A stretch of DNA of 64,000 nt from Mobiluncus massiliensis (GTDB lineage Bacteria; Actinomycetota; Actinomycetes; Actinomycetales; Actinomycetaceae). The stretch spans positions 1,860,001 to 1,924,000 of the forward strand of contig NZ_OX458329.1 in assembly GCF_949769255.1 (NCBI RefSeq), given 5' to 3'. Position 1 is the first letter of the stretch. The number at the start of each line of letters is the position of its first letter. The notes under the pieces were generated by a model. It made no database searches and was not told the origin of the DNA. It saw only the letters and a program-made list of their open reading frames with translations. Below, in pieces: positions 1 to 7,877 of the stretch. A program made the translations under genes and the position numbers.

Positions 1-10
1 CACAAGTTTC

Positions 11-136
11 CAGGGGCTGTTTTTCGCGCTGAGGCTGTTGTCCGCCACGCCTACTCCGTCAGTTCCTTGAATAAATCCTAAAAGGATTCTGAAAGAAAAA
101 CAACTGTTTGTCCCTGACAAACAGGGGCTGTTTTTC
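11..136. repeat. Two direct copies of a 15-bp sequence in the gene-free left edge
   Basis: The 15-mer caggggctgtttttc occurs at 11-25 and again, identically, at 122-136. The stretch 1-198 holds no gene on either strand that I can support. Apart from this repeat and the hairpin at 104-124 I see nothing in it. The function of the repeat is unknown. Confidence 0.5.
96..124 (-). terminator. Candidate intrinsic terminator for the leftmost minus-strand gene
   Basis: An 8-bp perfect stem (ctgtttgt / acaaacag, 104-111 with 117-124) has a 5-base loop. Read on the minus strand it is followed by a T-rich run (96-100). It lies about 75 bases beyond the stop at 199. The stem is AT-rich, so the call is tentative. 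Confidence 0.4.
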
Positions 137-198
137 CTAGTCAGGGCCGTTTCAAAAGCGCGGCGGGGAGGTTGTACACCGCCTCGCGCCTCACGCAC

Positions 199-1011
199 TC
201 ACTTTCCGCCGTCGTGGGTGGGTTTCCAATGAGAACCAACCGTCCGGGTGTCCCCCGTGACAATGGTCAGGTCGTTACGAATGTTAGAACCGGTTAGCAT
301 ACCGCGGGCTATCGGGATGAGTTTATGCGCCACCGCAATCCGCACCAGGGGCACAATTAGCTCTGCCGCGTGAAGGGGGACTCGTCCGATATACGTTTTC
401 TTGTCGAGATAGGCGCCCAAGCCACCGTCGTCCTCCCGCATCCACAGAGCCACCGGCACCGTCTTGCCAGTGGAAATATAGGGATGGAGCGGAGCAATGT
501 GATCATCGTAATCCTCCAAAGGGATTTCTTCCCCAGGAGGCAAAATTGTAAAGGCTTTTCTCGGGAACATATTGACCGGACCCACCCCGCCGACAGGAGG
601 CAAACTCAAGGTCACGCGGTTTGCCAACCTAGATTTGGTACGTTGCGCCCACAGGTGGCAAGGCACTACTAGATTGAGTTCTTGGGCATCCAAACCATTG
701 AGTTCCACCACATATTTGCCGGCGGTAGCGTGATCCAAATAGCCTACGAAGTGGCCTTGCACCCACACGCAGACCGCCGCGTAATCATCAGGATTGTTGC
801 GGTCACGCACCAGGTAAGCCCAGTCATCTATTTCCGCGCCATGAATATCGTCCACGTTTTGTCCGGCAAACAGCGCCGCAAAATCATCTTGTAGCTCGAG
901 TGAATCCTCAACGGTGGCAAACGTAGAAGGCGCTTCCCACCCGGCAAAACTTTTAAGGTAGGGGCGAACCGGACCGCTGGTATCGGGTCTACCCTTAGAA
1001 AACAACCCCAC
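199..1011 (-). CDS. Hypothetical protein with a HIRAN-like segment
   Basis: This is a 270-residue soluble protein of unknown function. Residues about 64-100 (LVRDRNNPDD, then AAVCVWVQGHFVGYLDHATA) follow the HIRAN pattern, in which an arginine/asparagine/proline/aspartate stretch precedes an alternating hydrophobic strand ending in VGYL. HIRAN domains are known as DNA-end-binding modules fused to helicases or standing alone. Here no helicase or nuclease domain accompanies it, so a DNA role is only an inference. The GTG start is supported by an AAAGGGG ribosome-binding site about 8 bases upstream. There is no signal peptide or membrane segment. The gene is transcribed away from the LytR_C gene's end and shares its strand, with about 160 bases between them. 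Confidence 0.7.
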   Translation of the reverse strand: MGLFSKGRPDTSGPVRPYLKSFAGWEAPSTFATVEDSLELQDDFAALFAGQNVDDIHGAEIDDWAYLVRDRNNPDDYAAVCVWVQGHFVGYLDHATAGKYVVELNGLDAQELNLVVPCHLWAQRTKSRLANRVTLSLPPVGGVGPVNMFPRKAFTILPPGEEIPLEDYDDHIAPLHPYISTGKTVPVALWMREDDGGLGAYLDKKTYIGRVPLHAAELIVPLVRIAVAHKLIPIARGMLTGSNIRNDLTIVTGDTRTVGSHWKPTHDGGK

Positions 1012-1171
1012 GCCGTTCCCCTTTCACGAGTTTTACCTGCACTCTCTACATTCTCAGGCGACAAAACTATTTTCAAGCATAACCAAAATCGTTGACCGAT
1101 AAGTCCGGTTGGTCGCCTTCCAACGGTTTTTTTGAGAATTCAACAGGTTAATCGCCAGCCTCGTGGTGCAC

Positions 1172-1777
1172 TCAGTCAACTTCCTGACAGTTTTTCGGTG
1201 CCGGCGGATAGGGTCCCAAATCACCGTCACTGAGGTTATCCATAGCGAGCGCACCCTGGAACTGTTCCCCCAACAGGACGTTAATCTCTGCACCACGATT
1301 CAAATCAATCCTGACGTCAGCTTCCGGCAGGGCCCGCGCCAACGAAAATGCTTTCGCCACATTTTTCTTGCTGGTGTTAATGCGAGCCGCCCCGGCGTAG
1401 GAATCGGGCGAATTCCCCACCACGTTCACCTTGACGCCGAAATCTTTCAGTCGCTGTGCCGTTTGCGTGGCCAGGCCGTTTTGGGAAGATCCGTTGAATA
1501 TGTTTACCGCCACTCCCTGTAAGGAAACCGGCTTTCCCTTCGGAGCGCATGGCGGCACTTTCGCCTTTGCCTCCTCGGACAAAACAAAAGAATTACCGAA
1601 AGGCAGAGAAACCAAACCCACAGCAAAAGGCAGGGAAACCACCAAAACCGCAGCCATCGCCAGCACAATCCAGCCGAAAATCACGGTTTGGCGAGCCAGG
1701 GTGCGTCGTCTCCGTTTGGCGCGTATCTCCTGGGAATCACCCTGGCCGAGCAGGTCCTTTGCTTCAATTCTGGGCAT
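1172..1777 (-). CDS. Membrane-anchored LytR_C domain protein
   Basis: This 201-residue protein has a basic cytoplasmic N-terminus (KRRRR near residue 21), one transmembrane helix at about 31-57 and an extracytoplasmic LytR_C-type domain at about 87-172 (VAVNIFNGSSQNGLATQTAQ, with the typical V-x-N-G...GLA start). LytR_C domains are found at the C-terminus of LytR-CpsA-Psr wall-polymer ligases and also as stand-alone anchored proteins in actinobacteria. Their exact role is not settled. The start codon lies inside the uraA gene: the ATG at 1777 precedes the uraA stop by 14 bases, so the two are translationally coupled. No LCP catalytic domain is present, so this is not a ligase itself. Confidence 0.8.
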   Translation of the reverse strand: MPRIEAKDLLGQGDSQEIRAKRRRRTLARQTVIFGWIVLAMAAVLVVSLPFAVGLVSLPFGNSFVLSEEAKAKVPPCAPKGKPVSLQGVAVNIFNGSSQNGLATQTAQRLKDFGVKVNVVGNSPDSYAGAARINTSKKNVAKAFSLARALPEADVRIDLNRGAEINVLLGEQFQGALAMDNLSDGDLGPYPPAPKNCQEVD

Positions 1778-3188
1778 CTTTTTGGCCTTGCGTGGCTCGG
1801 AGTTCTTGATCCGCGTGACGCTTAGCGTAGGCTTCGGAATGCAATTCCGTTCCGGCCGGAGCGGAAGCCGGGGAGGCCTGCTCCAGCTTAGTGCCGCGAA
1901 CGTTAGAAATCGCCCGCATGAAGTGGTACATGATGATGGCGCCGAAGGAACCCATCGCGATACCCTCGAACTTCACGTCGCCGATGACCAAGGTGTAGTT
2001 CGCGATAGCCATCACCATCGCCACCGCGGCCGTATTCAGGTTCACCGGGTCAGCGAAATCCACCTGGTTCTGGACCCAGATACGCACTCCGAGCATCCCA
2101 ATCATGCCGTACAGAATCGTCGCGGCTCCACCCAGAACCCCCGGCGGAATGGTGGCGATAATCTCACCGAACTTGGGCAGCAGGGACAGGGCTAGAGCCC
2201 CGACAGCGGCAATGATATAAGCCACGGTGGAGTAAACCCGGGTCGCGGCCATCACGCCGATGTTTTCGGCATAGGTGGTCGTACCGGAACCGCCGCCACT
2301 GCCGGCAATCATGGTGGACAAACCGTCCGCAATCAAAGCCCGACCCGTCAGGTCATCGAGATTCTGACCGGTCATGGCGGACACGGACTTTACGTGTCCC
2401 ACGTTTTCGGCGATGAGAACCAACACTACCGGAAGGAACAAGCCCAGCAGGGCGGGGCTAAACGCCGGAGCGTGGAAAGTCGGTAGGCCCACCCAGTCGG
2501 CTTTGCTGATAGCTTCAAAGTTCACTTCGTGGCGAATCACCGCGGTCGCATAGCCGATAAGCACCCCGATGAGAATCGACAAACGTCCGATGATGCCCTT
2601 GAACAGTACGGTAATCAGCAGGACGGACACGATGGTCACGGTGGCCGTCACGGGAGCCTGCTGGACGTTATTCCATGCCGAAGGAGCCAGGTTGAAACCA
2701 ATGAGGGAAACGATAGCCCCCGTCACAATCGGTGGCATAATCCGGTCAATCCAGGCCGCACCTGCGAAGTGAACTAACACACCGACCAACAGCAGCAAGA
2801 CGCCGGCAGAAATCACCCCGCCTTGTGCCAGAGCCATCTTGTCCGAGTCGATAGGAGCTCCGCCCCCGGAAACGTAACCGGTGACCGCACCGATGGGCGC
2901 AATCAACGCAAAAGATGAACCCAAATACGAAGGCAAGCGTCCGGAAGTGATGAGAATAAACAGGATGGTGCCCACACCCGTAAAGAACAGGGTGGTTGCG
3001 GGAGAAAACCCGGTCAGCAACGGAACCAGGAAGGTCGCGCCGAACATAGCGACAATATGTTGAGCCCCGATACCGATGGTTCGCGGCCAAGTTAGACGCT
3101 CGTTGGGCTGTACTACCTCACCGGTAGTAATGTGCTTGCCGTCCCCATGCAATTTCCACTTGAAATTACCGGTTTTCGTTTCTGACAT
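1764..3188 (-). CDS. uraA: Uracil/xanthine permease, NCS2 family
   Basis: This 474-residue polytopic membrane protein imports a nucleobase, most likely uracil by proton symport. The NCS2 signature is clear: PSYLGSSFALIAPIGAV in the early helices, then TYAENIGVMAATRVYS and PPGVLGGAATILYG in the second half. About 12-14 hydrophobic helices are visible. An in-frame ATG lies at 3254, but the ATG at 3188 is preferred because AAGGAAGGA sits 7 bases before it and the residues added by the longer form are not conserved-looking. The hydrophilic C-terminal tail overlaps the LytR_C gene by 14 bases. Uracil phosphoribosyltransferase (upp), which traps imported uracil, lies 3.5 kb away. Substrate choice between uracil and xanthine cannot be settled by eye, but UraA-like is favoured. 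Confidence 0.9.
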   Translation of the reverse strand: MSETKTGNFKWKLHGDGKHITTGEVVQPNERLTWPRTIGIGAQHIVAMFGATFLVPLLTGFSPATTLFFTGVGTILFILITSGRLPSYLGSSFALIAPIGAVTGYVSGGGAPIDSDKMALAQGGVISAGVLLLLVGVLVHFAGAAWIDRIMPPIVTGAIVSLIGFNLAPSAWNNVQQAPVTATVTIVSVLLITVLFKGIIGRLSILIGVLIGYATAVIRHEVNFEAISKADWVGLPTFHAPAFSPALLGLFLPVVLVLIAENVGHVKSVSAMTGQNLDDLTGRALIADGLSTMIAGSGGGSGTTTYAENIGVMAATRVYSTVAYIIAAVGALALSLLPKFGEIIATIPPGVLGGAATILYGMIGMLGVRIWVQNQVDFADPVNLNTAAVAMVMAIANYTLVIGDVKFEGIAMGSFGAIIMYHFMRAISNVRGTKLEQASPASAPAGTELHSEAYAKRHADQELRATQGQKDAQN

Positions 3189-3283
3189 ATTTCGTCCTTC
3201 CTTGCAGACTCCCGAATTTGTCCCTCCCATCCTAATACGGCCTCCGTCGCGCAAAAAAACGCCTGTTGCGCTAGGCTAAACAC

Positions 3284-3640
3284 GTGAGCGATGCCTATGT
3301 TTCGGATTTTCCCGGCCTGGAAAAGGTCAATCCACAAGAGGTTTTTTCTCGCCCCGGGTACACTGACTCCACACAAAAAATCCCCGGTATCGTCATTACG
3401 TTGTTCGTGATTACTCTGGTCAGTTTCGTGGTGCCGATGATTTTTTCGATAGCTGCCATCGTCGTGGCGGTGCTGGCTGGCGGGATGCTGCGGGCGCGCG
3501 CCCTCTCTTCCGAACGCCAACCCGGAGACGGGCTGCTGCGAGCCACTTTCGGGCTGTCGTTCCTGTCTATAGGCTGGGGCACAGTGTGGTTCCTGGCTTG
3601 GGTAATCACCAAAGTGACTGTGACAGTCGTCCCGTTTTAG
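3284..3640 (+). CDS. Small membrane protein of unknown function
   Basis: This 118-residue protein has a polar N-terminus (about 32 residues), two closely spaced transmembrane helices (about 33-68) separated by a short turn, a basic loop (RARALSSERQ) and a further helix near 90-113. I recognise no family, although the layout resembles small DUF4190-like membrane proteins. The GTG start has no ribosome-binding site; instead a TAGGCT hexamer ends 6 bases before it, which suits a leaderless mRNA. It is divergent from uraA (95-base gap) and convergent with the next gene. Composition matches its neighbours. Confidence 0.65.
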   Translation: MSDAYVSDFPGLEKVNPQEVFSRPGYTDSTQKIPGIVITLFVITLVSFVVPMIFSIAAIVVAVLAGGMLRARALSSERQPGDGLLRATFGLSFLSIGWGTVWFLAWVITKVTVTVVPF

Positions 3641-3701
3641 CCTCTGTTAGCTATAGCGTCCCGTTTTCGATGCAGGGGAATCCCTAATCCAAGTCGACTA
3701 G

Positions 3702-5171
3702 TTATTCATTGATAGGCTCATCGGGAATCTCAGAGGAGAGCAGACGGCGCACCTGGAACTTTTGAATCCAGGTGGTCCACAAAATCCCGCAAGTCGTGGT
3801 GACAACAAAAGCAATAATAGCCAGCCAGGGCTGTCCCACCATTGAGCGCGCCACAATAATGGCAGACAGCAAACCAATGGGCATAAAAGACCCCAACCAA
3901 ATGACCTTGTACCCGGTCGGATCATAGAAACGTCCCGAACCGATACGGCTGGCAAAAGCGTAAGTGAAGAGCAGCACAATCGCCATCAACACGGTAAAGG
4001 CAATTAAGGAAAGGAAGGCGTTCAAAGCGGATACAGCCGCCCCGCACACGCCGCCGAACAAGGAAATGACCCAGCGAATCCATCGCGGAATCGCGACGAT
4101 ACGAGCCAGCACCTGACGGGCATGTTCGGGATCGCGAATGGACTCCATAATCAGGCTGATTTCGTAGCCGGTGTAATACGACGGGTGTTCGCGAGCAATG
4201 TAAGGAATTTCGTAGCGGGCATCCACCTCGGGTACTTCACCCACAGCCAAACCTACGGCTCGCATCTGCAGTCCGTCAGAATCTTCGATTTCTTTGGGGC
4301 TCAGAATTGTTGCCGCAGCCATATTTGACACGGGCTGACCCAACAGTTCCTTTAGGGATGGGCCCGCATTCGGGTCTCCGGGAACGGTGAGACTCCCCCG
4401 AATACCTTCGGATTTGTTTTCCCCCCGGCTGGCATCACGCTTTTTGCGCCGAGAGGCCCGACCGACCACGGCAGACTGGTCGGACCCCAAAGTCGGCATG
4501 TTAAAGGGCACCCGTGCGCGGATGTCTTGCAAATCAGGATGCTGTTCCTCCGTGAGTTGGGCCACCTGTCGAGGATCCATAGGCTGGGGTTCGTACCGGG
4601 TAGCAGGCGCTCCCATCGGGGGGTATCCGGCGGGTTGCTGGGGTGGAGTTCCCAGCTGACCGGGGACACTCGGCGGGTTTTGCGCAGGGTATCCTGAATA
4701 ATCTGGATACCCAGCAGGATTGGAAACAGGCATCTGACCGCCGGAGAAAGGCGGCTGAGCTATGTTGGGATTCCCATAGCCGTAATCAGCGTATGCATTC
4801 GGATTCTGTGACTGGCTGTTTGGGTTGTACGCCGGCATTCCCATTGGTGCAGCTGGTGACATTCCCATCACGCCGTCCATGCCGCTATATTCCCCACGGA
4901 GAGGCACCGACCCATTGTTGTATGGCGCGGCGGCGTTGAGAGGCACCGCACCTCCCATCTCCCCATCTAAGGAAACCAAATTACCGTTGCGGGGCGCACC
5001 ACCGTAGTTTTGGGGAGGAACAGCTTCCGGGTTCAAAGGAACAGCTGCCTGATTAAGCGGAACCGCTCCAGAGGGGGTACCGCCCAAGGAAACCAGGTTC
5101 GGGTTGGCATTTGCAGGTTTAGGCGCAGGTCTGCCTCCCTGACCGTTGCCGGGCACATTTACGCCAGTCAT
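3702..5171 (-). CDS. Large membrane protein with a repetitive, disordered N-terminus
   Basis: This 489-residue protein of unknown function has three parts. Residues 1-200 are rich in proline, glycine, asparagine and glutamine and carry short repeats: NLVSL at 25-29 and 64-68, VPLN at 37-40, 44-47 and 76-79, and VPLR at 89. The middle (about 210-360) is soluble and charged, with a stretch on domain-like residues such as EHPSYYTGYE. The last 125 residues hold four transmembrane helices. An ATG at 5195 would add 8 residues, but the ATG at 5171 is preferred because GAGGAGG precedes it (spacing is rather long, 11 bases). A TACAAT -10 candidate lies at 5213-5218 on this strand. The disordered tail should face the cytoplasm, where it could bind other proteins; that is inference. 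Confidence 0.75.
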   Translation of the reverse strand: MTGVNVPGNGQGGRPAPKPANANPNLVSLGGTPSGAVPLNQAAVPLNPEAVPPQNYGGAPRNGNLVSLDGEMGGAVPLNAAAPYNNGSVPLRGEYSGMDGVMGMSPAAPMGMPAYNPNSQSQNPNAYADYGYGNPNIAQPPFSGGQMPVSNPAGYPDYSGYPAQNPPSVPGQLGTPPQQPAGYPPMGAPATRYEPQPMDPRQVAQLTEEQHPDLQDIRARVPFNMPTLGSDQSAVVGRASRRKKRDASRGENKSEGIRGSLTVPGDPNAGPSLKELLGQPVSNMAAATILSPKEIEDSDGLQMRAVGLAVGEVPEVDARYEIPYIAREHPSYYTGYEISLIMESIRDPEHARQVLARIVAIPRWIRWVISLFGGVCGAAVSALNAFLSLIAFTVLMAIVLLFTYAFASRIGSGRFYDPTGYKVIWLGSFMPIGLLSAIIVARSMVGQPWLAIIAFVVTTTCGILWTTWIQKFQVRRLLSSEIPDEPINE

Positions 5172-5441
5172 AAACCTGTAATCCTCCTCGAACATACATA
5201 TACCTGGACACCATTGTACAAGGTTGAAACAGGTGGGGGCGCATGATTTTGTAAAGAAGAATTAAACTTTCCCCGTATTTTCAAACAACCGCCCGCTTAG
5301 GACTGCGAGCAGACCCCTCAGCGAGCCAACTTACCCAGATAAATCGCAAGTGAGTTCAACGTTTCCTCACCAACTCCTCAAGAAATAAATGGCCCCTGCG
5401 TCCTCCTCACCGTGCCAACCACTCCCAACAAACCCTAAAAT

Positions 5442-5470
5442 TTGCCGAACTGACATAGTTTAGGTATCTT
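5442..5470 (+). promoter_or_regulatory. Promoter of tRNA-Leu(CAG)
   Basis: A TTGCCG -35 (5442-5447), 17-base spacer and TATCTT -10 (5465-5470) place the start about 27 bases before the tRNA. The rest of the gene-free stretch 5172-5503 shows only a -10 candidate for the upstream minus-strand gene (5213-5218). Confidence 0.6.
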
Positions 5471-5503
5471 TTTATGGCGTTGTTTTTGCGAACAACCGCA
5501 CAC

Positions 5504-5587
5504 GCGCGAGTGGCGGAATTGGTAGACGCGCACGGTTCAGGTCCGTGTCCCAGTGATGGGGTAGGGGTTCAACTCCCCTTTCGCGCA
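5504..5587 (+). tRNA. tRNA-Leu (anticodon CAG)
   Basis: The gene is 84 bases with a long variable arm, as expected for tRNA-Leu. The acceptor GCGCGAG pairs with TTCGCGC, the anticodon stem CACGG/CCGTG closes a TTCAGGT loop with CAG at 5538-5540, and the T-arm reads GGGGTTCAACTCCCC. The discriminator is A and no CCA is encoded. Confidence 0.95.
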
Positions 5588-5611
5588 CGTTTACGGGGTT
5601 TCCCGGTTTGG

Positions 5612-5650
5612 CCCAGCACCGGTTTCACGGCCGGTTTTGCTGGGTTTTTT
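5612..5650 (+). terminator. Intrinsic terminator of tRNA-Leu
   Basis: The hairpin CCCAGCA...TGCTGGG with an inner CCGG/CCGG pairing is followed by six T residues (5645-5650), 25 bases after the tRNA. It separates tRNA transcription from metQ. Confidence 0.8.
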
Positions 5651-5713
5651 CCTTATTTTCCAAATGTTTATTATTCTTTCATTGTTAACATGACATCGAG
5701 GGAAAGGGACATC

Positions 5714-6544
5714 ATGAACAAATTTTTGACTCGTGCCGCCGCAGTTTTGGGCGCTGGCGCTCTGGCTATTTCTTTGACTGCTTGCGGCGGAGGCGACACC
5801 GGTGACGCAAATGTTGTGACCGTTGGCGCTTCTCCCACCCCGCACGCCAAGATTCTGCAGTACCTGCAGGATTCCGGTGCCGCTGAAAAGGCTGGCATCA
5901 CCATTAAAGTTCAGGAATTTTCTGATTACATCCAACCCAACGAGGCTTTGAAGTCTGGGGACATCGATGCCAACTATTACCAAACCGTGCCCTATCTCGA
6001 GGAACAATCAGCCTCTCGCGGCTACAAATTCACTGCCGGCAAGGGTATTCACCTGGAGCCGATGGGCATTTATTCCAGTAAAATCAAGAGTCTCGATGAG
6101 CTCAAAGATGGTGCCAAGATTGCCATCATTAACGACCCGTCTAACCAGGCACGCCAACTCAAACTGCTAGAGAACCATGATTTGCTGCAGTTGAAGGGCA
6201 TGAAAGACATCTCGGTTGTCAATGTCAAGGCTACGCCGGAAGCTAACCCTCGCGGTTTCCAGTTCACCGAAGTTGATGGAGCCACAGAGCCATCCCTGCT
6301 GCCTGACGTGGATATTGCCGTTATCAACGGCAACTATGCTCAAGGTGGGGGCTTGAATCCCGCTGATGCTTTGTCTTTGGAAGACCCAGAAGGTAACCCT
6401 GCTGTGAACGTCTTGGTGTGGCGCGCCGATGAAAAGGACAAGCTCGAAGCCATTAAGAAGCTCGATGAGCTGCTGCATTCTGACGTGACCAAGAAATACA
6501 TTGAGGACACCTGGCCGGATCAGTCGGTCATCCCGGCGTTCTGA
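5714..6544 (+). CDS. metQ: Methionine ABC transporter substrate-binding lipoprotein
   Basis: This 276-residue exported lipoprotein of the MetQ/NlpA (Lipoprotein_9) family binds methionine for an ABC importer. A signal peptide ends in the lipobox LTAC with the acylated cysteine at residue 24, followed by a GGGD linker. Family motifs are visible: VTVGASPTPHAKIL at the start of the mature protein, DANYYQTVPYLE, and INDPSNQARQLKLLE. The longer reading frame upstream runs through the tRNA and is rejected; the ATG at 5714 has a GAGGGAAAGGGA ribosome-binding site. The partner ATPase and permease genes (metN, metI) are not adjacent but lie 47 kb away at 53141-54965. No SAM riboswitch is evident in the short leader. 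Confidence 0.93.
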   Translation: MNKFLTRAAAVLGAGALAISLTACGGGDTGDANVVTVGASPTPHAKILQYLQDSGAAEKAGITIKVQEFSDYIQPNEALKSGDIDANYYQTVPYLEEQSASRGYKFTAGKGIHLEPMGIYSSKIKSLDELKDGAKIAIINDPSNQARQLKLLENHDLLQLKGMKDISVVNVKATPEANPRGFQFTEVDGATEPSLLPDVDIAVINGNYAQGGGLNPADALSLEDPEGNPAVNVLVWRADEKDKLEAIKKLDELLHSDVTKKYIEDTWPDQSVIPAF

Positions 6545-6553
6545 TTCGAGAGC

Positions 6554-6600
6554 TAAAACTATTGGCGGTCAAGGCAAAACCTTGACCGCCAATAGTTTTA
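6554..6600. terminator. Bidirectional terminator between metQ and upp
   Basis: A perfect 21-bp stem (6554-6574 with 6580-6600) and a 5-base loop end in TTTTA on the plus strand and, by symmetry, on the minus strand. It serves the convergent metQ and upp genes. Confidence 0.9.
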
Positions 6601-6613
6601 ATGAAATCGCTGT

Positions 6614-7249
6614 TCAGACCAGCCCGTAAAGACGGTCTCCGGCATCACCCAAACCGGGCACAATATAGGCATCCTCGTTCAGATGGTCATCCACCCCAGC
6701 CACGACAACCGTCACTTCCGCCCGGTCGCCCACCGCGTCAGTCACGGCCTTAATCCCCTCAGGAGCAGCCAGGATACACGTACAGGTGACATCCCGAGCA
6801 CCGCGTTCCAACACATAGTTGATAGCCGCCACCAAGGTCCCGCCCGTCGCCAGCATGGGGTCAACAATAAAGCACTGACGCCCGGACAGGTCGCTGGGCA
6901 ACCGGTTAGCGTAGGTTTCAATCGCGAGGGTTTGTTCGTCGCGTTTCATTCCCAAAAATCCGACTTCCGCGGTCGGCAACAAGCGAGTCATGCCTTCCAG
7001 CATCCCCAAACCGGCCCGCAAAATCGGAATCACGATAGGACGCGGGTCTGCCATAACCTGGCCTTGTGTCTTGGTGATAGGGGTTTCTACGTCAATCGTC
7101 TCTACCCGAACATTGCGGGTTGATTCATAGGCCAGCAAGGTCATCAACTCGTCCACGAGCTGGCGAAACATCGGCGACGGCGTGTTTTTGTCGCGCAACA
7201 GGGTCAATTTATGATTAATCAGCGGATGATCCGCAACATATAAGTGCAT
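6614..7249 (-). CDS. upp: Uracil phosphoribosyltransferase
   Basis: This 211-residue cytosolic salvage enzyme makes UMP from uracil and PRPP. The PRPP-binding loop is [13 protein letters not shown] at about 127-140, RAGLGMLEG lies at 79-86, and the C-terminal [10 protein letters not shown] holds the uracil-binding region. The length is typical for the family. The ATG at 7249 follows a TAAGTT hexamer by 6 bases with no ribosome-binding site, so the mRNA is probably leaderless. It is divergent from tadA, and both genes show the same start arrangement. It ends 14 bases from the strong terminator shared with metQ. Confidence 0.96.
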   Translation of the reverse strand: MHLYVADHPLINHKLTLLRDKNTPSPMFRQLVDELMTLLAYESTRNVRVETIDVETPITKTQGQVMADPRPIVIPILRAGLGMLEGMTRLLPTAEVGFLGMKRDEQTLAIETYANRLPSDLSGRQCFIVDPMLATGGTLVAAINYVLERGARDVTCTCILAAPEGIKAVTDAVGDRAEVTVVVAGVDDHLNEDAYIVPGLGDAGDRLYGLV

Positions 7250-7255
7250 GGCTTT

Positions 7256-7310
7256 AACTTACCGCGAAAGCACCCCGCCTCGCGTGAAGTTCACTCGGGT
7301 CGGTTAGAGT
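7256..7310. promoter_or_regulatory. Divergent leaderless -10 boxes of upp and tadA
   Basis: On the minus strand TAAGTT (7256-7261) ends 6 bases before the upp ATG. On the plus strand TAGAGT (7305-7310) ends 6 bases before the tadA ATG at 7317. Neither gene has a Shine-Dalgarno sequence. The -35 regions are weak. Confidence 0.5.
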
Positions 7311-7316
7311 TACTCT

Positions 7317-7859
7317 ATGGTTTCCTCCAGTGTTCCCTCTGTTCCCAATCTTTCCGGCGATTCCTCCGGGAATTCACCAGGCGGGGGCGCGGCTTACGGT
7401 TTGTCCCCGGCAGAAGTGCGGGCGTTGGATACCGCGTTTCATCTAGCTCAGCAGGCGGGAAAGGGCGGAGATGTCCCGGTCGGCGCCGTCGTGTTAACCC
7501 CGGAGGGGATTGTGGCGGGATTGGGGCTGAACCAGCGCGAGTGTCCGCCTTACGATCCCAGCGCTCACGCGGAAATTGTGGCGTTGCGGGAAGCTGCGGG
7601 CCGGCTGGAACGTTGGAATCTCAAGGGGTGTACCTTGGTGGTGACGCTGGAGCCTTGCACGATGTGTGCCGGAGCCATTGTGAACGCCCGCATCTCACGA
7701 CTCATTTTCGGCGCTTGGGATACGAAAGCCGGTGCCTGCGGGTCGGTACGCGATGTGGTACGCGATAGCCGGCTCAACCATCAGGTGGAGGTCAAAGGCG
7801 GGGTGGATGAACCTCGGGTAAAAGCCCTGTTGAGAGAGTTCTTTGGGGAGCGCAGGTAG
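7317..7859 (+). CDS. tadA: tRNA adenosine(34) deaminase
   Basis: This 180-residue zinc enzyme converts A34 of tRNA-Arg(ACG) to inosine. The catalytic HAE lies at residues 84-86 with Glu-86 as proton shuttle, and the zinc cysteines are in LEPCTMC (Cys-114 and Cys-117). A low-complexity serine/glycine-rich extension of about 28 residues precedes the domain, and the true start could be further in. A target, tRNA-Arg(ACG), is encoded in this window at 52906. The family also contains guanine and cytosine deaminases, but the ALREAAGRLERWNL-type context and length favour TadA. Confidence 0.92.
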   Translation: MVSSSVPSVPNLSGDSSGNSPGGGAAYGLSPAEVRALDTAFHLAQQAGKGGDVPVGAVVLTPEGIVAGLGLNQRECPPYDPSAHAEIVALREAAGRLERWNLKGCTLVVTLEPCTMCAGAIVNARISRLIFGAWDTKAGACGSVRDVVRDSRLNHQVEVKGGVDEPRVKALLREFFGERR

Positions 7860-7877
7860 GCTACGGCACGACCCGGG

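Noticed and set aside
1090-1135. Terminator with a T run on the plus strand after the LytR_C gene
   Set aside because: The T run suits plus-strand transcription, where no gene ends, so its role is unclear. The stem also has a bulge.
5588-5713. SAM riboswitch in front of metQ (and likewise in 52979-53140 before metN)
   Set aside because: I could not find the paired elements of a SAM aptamer. The metQ leader is short and begins after a tRNA terminator.
5474-5713. N-terminal extension of MetQ reading through tRNA-Leu
   Set aside because: It overlaps the tRNA and its terminator, and a signal peptide with a ribosome-binding site begins at 5714.
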